Shown piece after piece: positions 24,381-30,121 of a DNA stretch of 30,121 bases. This DNA is from Chloroflexi bacterium UBA4733 (GTDB lineage Bacteria; Chloroflexota; UBA4733), in NCBI GenBank assembly GCA_002404055.1, contig DHIZ01000307.1:1-30121 (forward strand), read 5' to 3'. A model generated the notes under the pieces. It worked only from the letters and a program-made list of their open reading frames with translations. It did no database searches and was not told where the DNA came from. A program made the position numbers and the translations under genes. How positions within the stretch are numbered: position 1 is the first letter of the stretch; every line of letters starts with the position of its first letter.

Positions 24381-26252
24381 TTACCGCGTCTGGACTACAG
24401 GTGCAGCCAAAATCCCTTCGGCACTCCCTTCCGTCACGAATTGCGCCTCATAGAGGCGGCGGTAGAGGCCGGACTGCTGGAGCAGCGAGTCGTGGGTGCC
24501 CTGCTCCACAATCCGGCCGCCATTGATAACCAGGATCTGGTTGGCCCGCTGGATGGTGGAGAGGCGGTGGGCGATCGCGATCACGGTCCGGCCTTGCAGC
24601 AGCCGGTCAAGCGCCAACTGAATGAGCCGTTCGGCCTGAGAATCGAGTGAACTCGTCGCTTCGTCGAGCAGCAGATAGGGCGCCCTCTGCAGCAGCGCCC
24701 TGGCGATGGCGACCCGTTGCTTCTCTCCGCCGGAGAGGCGATACCCCCGCTCACCCACCACCGTGTCCAGCCCCTCGGACAGTCGATCGACGAGCTCGCG
24801 CAGTTGGGCGGCCTCGATGACGGCGTTGACGTCGTCGTCGCTCACGCTCTCGGCGCCGTAGCGGAGATTGCTGCGCAGCGTTGAGTGGAACAGGAAGACC
24901 TCCTGGGTGACGATCGCCAGGCGGCTGCGCAGGTCGGGGAAGGCAACCTGCCGCAGGTCCACCCCGTCGAGCCTGATGCGCCCTTGGGTGGGATCGTAGA
25001 AGCGCGCCGCGAGCGACAGGATCGTGCTCTTGCCTGCGCCACTCGGCCCGACGAGCGCCGTCAAGCTGCCAACCGGGGCGACGAATGAGACGTCGTACAG
25101 CACCGGCTGTGGTCCCAGCTTGCTGTTCGGATAGCTGAACGAAACGTGCTCGAAGGCGATCCCATCGCGCGGCGACGGCGGCAGCAGTGTGGGCTGCCGT
25201 GACTCCGCCACTGCAATCGGCAGGTCCAGAAACTGGAACACGCGGTCGAACAGCGCCAGTCCACCCAGAAGCGTAGTGTTCGTGCCCGCCAGCGAGGCGG
25301 CCGGGCGGTAGAGCTGGGTCAGGTACGCCGCGAAGGCGACGACTGTGCCGATCCTGACCTGCTGGGTGATGACCAGGTAGGCGCCGTAGCTGTACAGCAC
25401 CGCCGGGCCCAGCGCGGCCAGGGCCTGCACGACCACCGACGACCACTGCCCGACGAGCGTCTGCTCCACCTGGCTTGTTCTCACCCGCTCGTTGACCTCG
25501 CCGAAACGGCGCGCTTCCTGCGCCTCGGTGCCGAAGCTCTTCACCACGATGGCGCCCGAGAGCGAGAGGGTCTCTTCGAGCACGACAGACAGCTCGCCGA
25601 GGGCGCGCTGGGCGCGGTCCGCCGCACCATAGCGCTGCTTGCCGAAGTGCAAGACCGGAAAAGCAAGCGCCGGCAGGGCGAGGCAAGCGACGATGGTGAG
25701 CTTCCAGTTCAGGCTGGCCATCACGACGATGGCGAACACCAGCGTGACGAGGTTCGCCATCGTGCCGAGGATCGACTGCGTGAGGACGTTCGGGAGGTTG
25801 CCGGCGTCGTTGGTGAAGCGCGTGTGAATCTCGCCCGCCCGCGTCGAAGTGAAGAAGTCCAGCCCCAGCTTCTGGATGTGCTCGTACAGGCTCTTGCGCA
25901 AGTCGGCGATCAGGCTCTGGCTCAGCATCGCGCTGACCAGGTTCTGGCCCAGATTGATCGTCGCCGCCCCGCCGGGAAACAGGAACATCCCGATCCCAAG
26001 GAGGATGACGAGTCGGACGTTGCGCTGCGGGATCGCCACGTTGAGCAGGGCCTGGATCAGCAGTGGAGGCACGAGGCTCGCGCCGACACCAAGCACCACG
26101 AGCAAGATGCCCAGCAACAGACGCAGCCGGTAGGGACGGACCATTCGCCATACCCTGCCGAGGGTGCGCCGGGCGTCCGGCTTGCCGCTCTCCAGGTAGC
26201 CGAGCGAGCGCCGGTAGTTACCCGTGCCAAAGTCGCCGGAGCCGTGAACCAT
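24381..26252 (-). CDS. ABC exporter half-transporter (MsbA/MDR-like, TMD-NBD)
   Basis: This 623-residue protein has six membrane helices (about residues 40-330) fused to a nucleotide-binding domain. It shows Walker A GPSGAGKST (Lys408), Q-loop VTQEVFLF, signature LSGGE at 506-510, Walker B LLLDEATSSLD with its glutamate, and the H-loop in AHRLSTI. All catalytic residues are present, so an active homodimer or heterodimer half is expected. Members pump lipids, lipid-linked molecules or drugs. A cytoplasmic N-tail of about 35 residues precedes TM1. ATG 26252 is preceded by GAGGAG about 10 bases upstream. Being paired with an MFS exporter favours efflux; export of a glycolipid from the nearby glycan block is possible but unsupported. 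Confidence 0.92.
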   Translation of the reverse strand: MVHGSGDFGTGNYRRSLGYLESGKPDARRTLGRVWRMVRPYRLRLLLGILLVVLGVGASLVPPLLIQALLNVAIPQRNVRLVILLGIGMFLFPGGAATINLGQNLVSAMLSQSLIADLRKSLYEHIQKLGLDFFTSTRAGEIHTRFTNDAGNLPNVLTQSILGTMANLVTLVFAIVVMASLNWKLTIVACLALPALAFPVLHFGKQRYGAADRAQRALGELSVVLEETLSLSGAIVVKSFGTEAQEARRFGEVNERVRTSQVEQTLVGQWSSVVVQALAALGPAVLYSYGAYLVITQQVRIGTVVAFAAYLTQLYRPAASLAGTNTTLLGGLALFDRVFQFLDLPIAVAESRQPTLLPPSPRDGIAFEHVSFSYPNSKLGPQPVLYDVSFVAPVGSLTALVGPSGAGKSTILSLAARFYDPTQGRIRLDGVDLRQVAFPDLRSRLAIVTQEVFLFHSTLRSNLRYGAESVSDDDVNAVIEAAQLRELVDRLSEGLDTVVGERGYRLSGGEKQRVAIARALLQRAPYLLLDEATSSLDSQAERLIQLALDRLLQGRTVIAIAHRLSTIQRANQILVINGGRIVEQGTHDSLLQQSGLYRRLYEAQFVTEGSAEGILAAPVVQTR

Positions 26253-26473
26253 TCGTGCTGTGCTCCTCTATTCGCGCATTACGGAGGAGGGCGCAGCGCA
26301 GCCAGTTGAGGTGTCCCCACCATGCTCCGCCTCCGCTCACGTGCCCCAGGAATTGCGCGCACGCCGTAGCCCAATCGGCGGGGCCAACACGGCGCTGCCA
26401 GCACGATAATGCTGCCCACGCAGAGCCGCAATGACACTATACTCTATGGTCGGGTCGCGTGCTCCAGCCTCGG

Positions 26474-28939
26474 TCAGCATACCGAGACAACGTGCAGGCC
26501 GCTCGCGTCCCAACCGGCCAGGCGGACGAGGGTGCATACTCCATTCGCGGCTGAGTCAAGTGCTCCGCCGAAGGCCTCATCCTCGGTTGTCACGATGATC
26601 TGGCCCTGCCGCGCTTCTGCCGCCAGCACCGCCGCCAGCGCTTGCTGGCGCCCGGCGTCCATCGACTGCGCCGGGTCGTCCAGCAGCCGGAAGGCGAGGT
26701 GGTGCTGCGGTTGCCGGCCCAGCGCCAGGAACACCGCCAGGGCCGCCACATGCATCTGCGTGTGCGAGAGCCTGGTCGGCAGGAAGGTGGCGTGCTGCAA
26801 CTCGGGGTCGTGCGCCAGCAGCGCGTAGATGTTGGATCCACGCTGCATCTGTGGTTGTAAGGTAAGCGCCGCGTAGGTCGGGTGTCCACCAAGCCGGTCG
26901 AAATAGGCGTTGGCCGCCGGTACCACCGTCTCCAGCGCTCGCTGCAGGCGTTCCTCACTCAGCGCCAGGGCGGCAGCATGGATGGCCTGGAGTGCCGTCT
27001 GGAGGCGCAGCAGCTGCTCGTGCCTCGTCTGCAGCACCGTCAGGTGCTGTTCGGCGCCCAACCGGTCGGCTTCGATGCGTTCGACGTTGGCCTTGAGGTC
27101 GAGGAAGTCGCCGATGGCCGTCGCCGTGGCCAGGTCGCTGTCGAGCTGGACTGCCTGCAGTCCCCATTGGTCAAGGCTCGCCAACTCGGCAGCAAGGTCC
27201 GCCTGGCGAACCCCGGCCAGACGCGACAGGTCACGCTCGGCGGCGCCCGTCGGGGTGCTGACGAGATCAGCGAGCGTCGCTGCGGCGGCTCGTTGGGCGG
27301 CGGAGCGTTGGCGCTGGACCTGGTGCTGCTGTTCCTGGAGGCGCAGCGCGTCGCGCAGTTCGGCGCGCCGCGCTTCCAGCGCCGGCGACGAGTCAGGTTG
27401 CGCCGGCAGCGCAGCCAGCGTGGCGCTGCCGGCGTCATCATCGAGCATGGCACGCCAGGCAGTGCGAACGGCAGCAAGGCTGCTGCGGCGGGCCGCCACC
27501 TCGGACTGTGCAGCTTCCAGGCTCGCCTGCGCTTCCAGGCGCCGCCGACGTTGCTCATCTTGCCCCCGGTAGCGCCGGCGCAGTTCCTCCAGCCGGCGCG
27601 CGTCCTGATGGGAAGCGATTTCCGCCTGCAGGTGCTGGAGCACCGTTGCCTGGTTCATCGGCTGATCGCACACCGGACAGCGGTCTTGTAGGCCGCCCTG
27701 GAGGGTTTCCAGCGCGTCGTTGAGCAACGTCGCCCGGCTGCGCAGGCGCCTTCCCTCGGACGTCAATGCTTCCAGCTCGCGCTGCAGGCGTAGCAGCGTC
27801 ACCTCGCTATCGGCGCCTACACTCTGTTGGACGCTGTGCAAGCGCTGCTCGGCGGCCGCCATGGCGGCGCTGATTTCGGCTTCCTCCCGCTGCAACGTTT
27901 GCCGCTGCGCTTCACGCTGCCGAGCGCGGCTGAGTCGTTGCTCGACGTTCGCCAGCTCCTCCTGCAGGTCTTCCGGTGCAGTCGGTACCAGCGCAGCATC
28001 CTGCGCTGGTACCGACTGCTCGGGGTCCAGGCGCGCCAGAGCCACGGCCAGTTGGGCCCGTTGCTCCTGCACCTGGCGCACGGCTTCCTCCCGGCGGCGC
28101 TGGAAAACCGGCAGCAGACGGCGAAGCTCCGCCAGCCGGGCCGACCGCGACGCCGGCAACGTCGCAGGGGGCAGCCCCAGGGCGGTCATCCCTGTCGCGA
28201 ACGTCGCTGCCACCTGGGCGAGCAAGTCTTCCAGGCTGCGTGTGCTCAACTGGACAGCATTGATTTGCCGGTCCCGCAAGGCATCCTCGCGTTGGGTCAG
28301 CAGCAGGCGCAGTTCCACGGCCGTGGTCAGACCGCCGGCACGCTGCGCCTCAAGCTGTTGCGCCAGCCGGTTGACTTCCCGGCTGACCTGGCTGATGGCG
28401 AGGTTTTCCGCAAGGTCGCGCAGCGCCGCGATGCCCAGCAGGCGGTCGATCGTCGCTGACCGTTCCTCATGTTCAGCGCTGGCCAGCGAACGGCTGGCAT
28501 CCTGCGGTAGGTAGACCGCCGAGTGAAACTCCGCGACGGAAACCCCCAGCAGGCGGGTGATGGCCTCCTGGCCAGCAGGATCGCGCCAGACCTCGCCACC
28601 GCTGCTGACGACCAGGTCGCTCCGTGCGGTGGTGCTGCGTCCCAGGCGGCGCGTGCGCTCCAGCGTCATCACCTGCTCGCCGTCGGTCAGCGTCAGGCGC
28701 ACCAGGGCGCGGCTGGCGGTGCTGAAGGCGTTGACCAGGGCATCCTCCCGCCGAAACTCGGCCTGGCCGCCAACGGGGAGGGTGCCGAACAGTGCCCATT
28801 CCACAGCCTGGAGCAGGCTGCTCTTGCCGGCGCCGTTGCCGCCGGCGATGACGGTGAGCCCCTCCGCCAAGGCGAGATCAAACGGCTGGTTGATGCCACG
28901 GAAACCCGCCGCCTCCAGGCGCGCCAGCCGGAAGCCCAT
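26474..28939 (-). CDS. Rad50/SbcC-like zinc-hook ATPase
   Basis: This 821-residue SMC-type ATPase starts with LEAAGFRGINQPFDLALAEG and Walker A GGNGAGKSS (33-41, Lys39). The Q-loop is VYLPQDASRS (Gln146). Two long Gln/Arg/Ala-rich coiled coils (about 170-415 and 430-680) flank a CPVC zinc hook at residues 421-424, exactly mid-protein as in Rad50. The C-terminal head has LSHTQMHVAALAVFLALG at 724-741 in the signature position, then HLAFRLLDDPAQSMDA (Walker B plus D-loop, Asp754-Asp755). It is shorter than SbcC (about 1,050) and Rad50 (about 900-1,300). Rad50 works with an Mre11/SbcD nuclease on DNA ends; none is in the window. ATG 28939 overlaps the stop of the small ORF (ATGA), with AAGG 6 bases upstream. 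DNA repair or defence are both open. Confidence 0.85.
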   Translation of the reverse strand: MGFRLARLEAAGFRGINQPFDLALAEGLTVIAGGNGAGKSSLLQAVEWALFGTLPVGGQAEFRREDALVNAFSTASRALVRLTLTDGEQVMTLERTRRLGRSTTARSDLVVSSGGEVWRDPAGQEAITRLLGVSVAEFHSAVYLPQDASRSLASAEHEERSATIDRLLGIAALRDLAENLAISQVSREVNRLAQQLEAQRAGGLTTAVELRLLLTQREDALRDRQINAVQLSTRSLEDLLAQVAATFATGMTALGLPPATLPASRSARLAELRRLLPVFQRRREEAVRQVQEQRAQLAVALARLDPEQSVPAQDAALVPTAPEDLQEELANVEQRLSRARQREAQRQTLQREEAEISAAMAAAEQRLHSVQQSVGADSEVTLLRLQRELEALTSEGRRLRSRATLLNDALETLQGGLQDRCPVCDQPMNQATVLQHLQAEIASHQDARRLEELRRRYRGQDEQRRRRLEAQASLEAAQSEVAARRSSLAAVRTAWRAMLDDDAGSATLAALPAQPDSSPALEARRAELRDALRLQEQQHQVQRQRSAAQRAAAATLADLVSTPTGAAERDLSRLAGVRQADLAAELASLDQWGLQAVQLDSDLATATAIGDFLDLKANVERIEADRLGAEQHLTVLQTRHEQLLRLQTALQAIHAAALALSEERLQRALETVVPAANAYFDRLGGHPTYAALTLQPQMQRGSNIYALLAHDPELQHATFLPTRLSHTQMHVAALAVFLALGRQPQHHLAFRLLDDPAQSMDAGRQQALAAVLAAEARQGQIIVTTEDEAFGGALDSAANGVCTLVRLAGWDASGLHVVSVC
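27978..28019. repeat. Perfect 19-base inverted repeat with 4-base loop inside the ATPase gene
   Basis: GCAGTCGGTACCAGCGCAG (27978-27996), CATC (27997-28000), then the exact reverse complement at 28001-28019. It encodes SVPAQDAALVPTA in the first coiled-coil arm (residues about 307-321), a proline-bearing break in an otherwise helical stretch. The frame is intact. As DNA or RNA it could fold into a very stable hairpin. Confidence 0.9.
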
Positions 28940-29121
28940 CAGGCGCCTTCACCAAGCACAGCTCGTAGGCGTACACGTATCTCCTCCTTCACCGCCGGGC
29001 CAGCGCCCTCCGCCAGGCGGTCGAGCAGCGCGCGCAGCAGTCGGCGCTGCTCGTCGTCGGCCAGACGCGGCGCCAGTTCGGCGTAGAAGTCAACGGCGGG
29101 GCTCGCCGGCGGCTCACTCAT
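28939..29121 (-). CDS. Small 60-residue protein coupled to the zinc-hook ATPase
   Basis: The protein starts MSEPPASPAVDFYAELAP and is mostly charged, amphipathic helix after residue 12 (DEQRRLLRALLDRLAEG, then VKEEIRVRLRAVLGEGA). No known family was recognised. It has no membrane segment or cysteine. Its TGA overlaps the ATPase ATG, the sort of coupling seen when two products form a complex, so an accessory subunit or regulator of the ATPase is the simplest reading. ATG 29121 is used; an in-frame GTG lies at 29130, and neither has a strong ribosome site. It begins 31 bases after the isomerase stop, so all three genes may share a transcript. It could be spurious, but its position and acidic/basic helix pattern favour a real gene. 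Confidence 0.6.
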   Translation of the reverse strand: MSEPPASPAVDFYAELAPRLADDEQRRLLRALLDRLAEGAGPAVKEEIRVRLRAVLGEGA

Positions 29122-29152
29122 CGTACACACCGGCCGCCAGTTTCCACCGTGG

Positions 29153-30121
29153 TCAGCGGCTGAACGCCGCGTCGAAGGCCAGGGCCGACGGCGCGAAGTC
29201 CCACCCCTTCACCAGGCGCACCGCCTCGGCGGCGCCGTGCAGGCGATCCATACCGGAGTCCTCCCACTCCACGGATAATGGCCCGTCGTAGCCGGTGCGG
29301 TTGAGGGCGCGAATAATGGGCTCGAACTGCACGTCACCGTGGCCCGGCGACACGAAATCCCAACCCCGGCGACGGTCGCCGAAGTTGAGGTGCGAGGAGA
29401 GGATGCCGCTGTCCCCGTCAACCAGCACCTTGGCGTCCTTGACGTGGACGTGGTAGATGCGGTCGGCGAAGCGGTAGATGAACTTCGCCGAGTCGATCCC
29501 CTGCCAGACCAGGTGGCTCGGGTCGAAGTTGAAGCCGAACTCCGGCCGCCGGCCGATGGCCTCCAGCGTCCGCTCGGCCGAATAGGTGTCGTAGGCGATC
29601 TCGCTGGGATGGACCTCCAACGCAAACTTGACGCCGTATTTGCCGAACTCGTCCAGGATCGGGTTCCAGCGCTGGGCGAACTGCTGGTAGCCGGCTTCAA
29701 TTTGCGCCGGTACCTGCGGGGGGAAGGGGAACCAGAGGTGCCAGATCGGCGAGCCGGTGAAGCCGGTCACCACCTGCACCCCCATGTTCTTGGCAGCAGC
29801 CGGGGCGGCCATGCAGAACTCCGTGGCCCAGCGGCGGATAGCGTCCGGCTGGCCCTTCAGCTCGGGCGGCGCGAGCTGGTCGTGCCGTTCGTCCAGCGGC
29901 TCATCGCAGACGATCTGCCCGGCCAGGTGGATGCTGAAGGCGAACAGCTTCAGGTTGTATTTAGCGAGTAGGGCCTTGCGCTCTTCGCAATAGGCGGTGT
30001 CCTTCGCCGCGCGCAGCACGTCGAAGTGGTCCCCCCAGGAGGCCAGTTCCAGGCCGTCGTAGCCCCACTCCGCGGCCTTCTGCGCCACGGTTTCCAACGG
30101 CAGGTCGGCCCACTGGCCGGT
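29153..30121 (-). CDS. Xylose isomerase-like TIM-barrel sugar isomerase/epimerase (5' end cut off)
   Basis: The visible 322 residues run to the window edge, starting TGQWADLPLETVAQKAAEWG; the true start lies beyond 30121, probably only a few codons away. It belongs to the AP_endonuc_2/xylose-isomerase-like barrel family. Metal-ligand-type blocks are seen in order: LELASWGDHFDVL, ALEVHPSEIAYD (Glu), FGFNFDPSHLVWQG (Asp/His), HVHVKDAK (His), PGHGDVQF, and LSVEWEDSGMDR (Glu). Relatives isomerise or epimerise sugars or inositols and are usually part of carbohydrate-use operons. The next gene on the strand starts 31 bases after its stop. The substrate cannot be told, and the link to the ATPase may be only positional. 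Confidence 0.85.
   Translation of the reverse strand, partial: TGQWADLPLETVAQKAAEWGYDGLELASWGDHFDVLRAAKDTAYCEERKALLAKYNLKLFAFSIHLAGQIVCDEPLDERHDQLAPPELKGQPDAIRRWATEFCMAAPAAAKNMGVQVVTGFTGSPIWHLWFPFPPQVPAQIEAGYQQFAQRWNPILDEFGKYGVKFALEVHPSEIAYDTYSAERTLEAIGRRPEFGFNFDPSHLVWQGIDSAKFIYRFADRIYHVHVKDAKVLVDGDSGILSSHLNFGDRRRGWDFVSPGHGDVQFEPIIRALNRTGYDGPLSVEWEDSGMDRLHGAAEAVRLVKGWDFAPSALAFDAAFSR

Noticed and set aside
24751..26151. 466-codon open frame within the ABC exporter gene
   Set aside because: Shifted-frame shadow with no recognisable domain; all ABC motifs are in the other frame.
26436..26464. Promoter for the ABC exporter (TATAGT on the minus strand)
   Set aside because: The -35 position at normal spacing reads GAGCAC, a poor match; could be chance.
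29153..30121. Endonuclease IV
   Set aside because: Motifs (FDPSHLVWQG, HVHVKDAK, LSVEWED) fit sugar isomerase/epimerase proteins; the full endonuclease IV metal-ligand set was not seen.
1..30121. CRISPR array, tRNA, rRNA, insertion sequence
   Set aside because: No regularly spaced repeats, cloverleaf-like sequence, transposase motifs or terminal repeats were noticed by eye on either strand; a covariance-model scan was not possible here.

Overview
The window looks like part of a high-GC bacterial chromosome that uses Shine-Dalgarno sites and frequent GTG/TTG starts. The GT-C transferase families, an LPG-synthase-like membrane protein and the dense, overlapping gene packing would fit Chloroflexota (or an actinobacterium-like monoderm). 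That placement is an inference: no rRNA, tRNA or marker gene is present. Genes fall in two blocks that converge near 14.05 kb. No CRISPR array, transposase, integrase or RNA gene was seen.

Left block, plus strand. A small YgiT-type zinc-finger gene (120-347) comes first. Next is a tightly packed run of five membrane glycosyltransferases (550-7301): four GT87/DUF2029 proteins and one PMT/ArnT-like protein, most with touching or overlapping ends. After a 216-base gap holding a hairpin come a GT2 polyprenyl-phosphate-sugar synthase-like gene (7518-8723) and a GT4 gene (8728-9900). A lower-GC stretch follows (about 9.9-14.0 kb) with an LPG-synthase/AglD-type membrane protein, a SAM methyltransferase, a rhamnosyltransferase-like GT2 and a second GT4.

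Middle block, minus strand. From 22523 down to 14076 lie a fifth GT87, two tandem paralogous GT-C proteins, a third GT4 and an AftB-like GT-C. The first four are chained by 1-4 base overlaps. Together the two blocks encode nine multi-spanning GT-C enzymes, three cytoplasmic GT4 enzymes, two GT2 enzymes, a methyltransferase and a possible lipid translocase. The likely logic is that GT4/GT2 enzymes build a lipid-linked glycan inside, the GT2 synthase charges polyprenyl phosphate, and GT-C enzymes extend or cap the glycan outside. No nucleotide-sugar synthesis genes, Wzx/Wzy pair or glycan-export ABC system lies in the window.

Right block, minus strand. An MFS DHA2 drug exporter and an MsbA-type ABC exporter (22864-26252) are followed upstream by a Rad50/SbcC-like zinc-hook ATPase (26474-28939), a 60-residue ORF overlapping its start, and the 3' part of a sugar isomerase/epimerase gene running off the window. 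A decayed copy of the ATPase 3' end (about 22785-22850, 49 of 60 bases identical by hand alignment) sits on the far side of the exporter pair, so the exporters lie between an intact and a broken copy of the same sequence. The ATPase gene also contains a perfect 19-base inverted repeat with a 4-base loop. These last two observations are the least conventional in the window.
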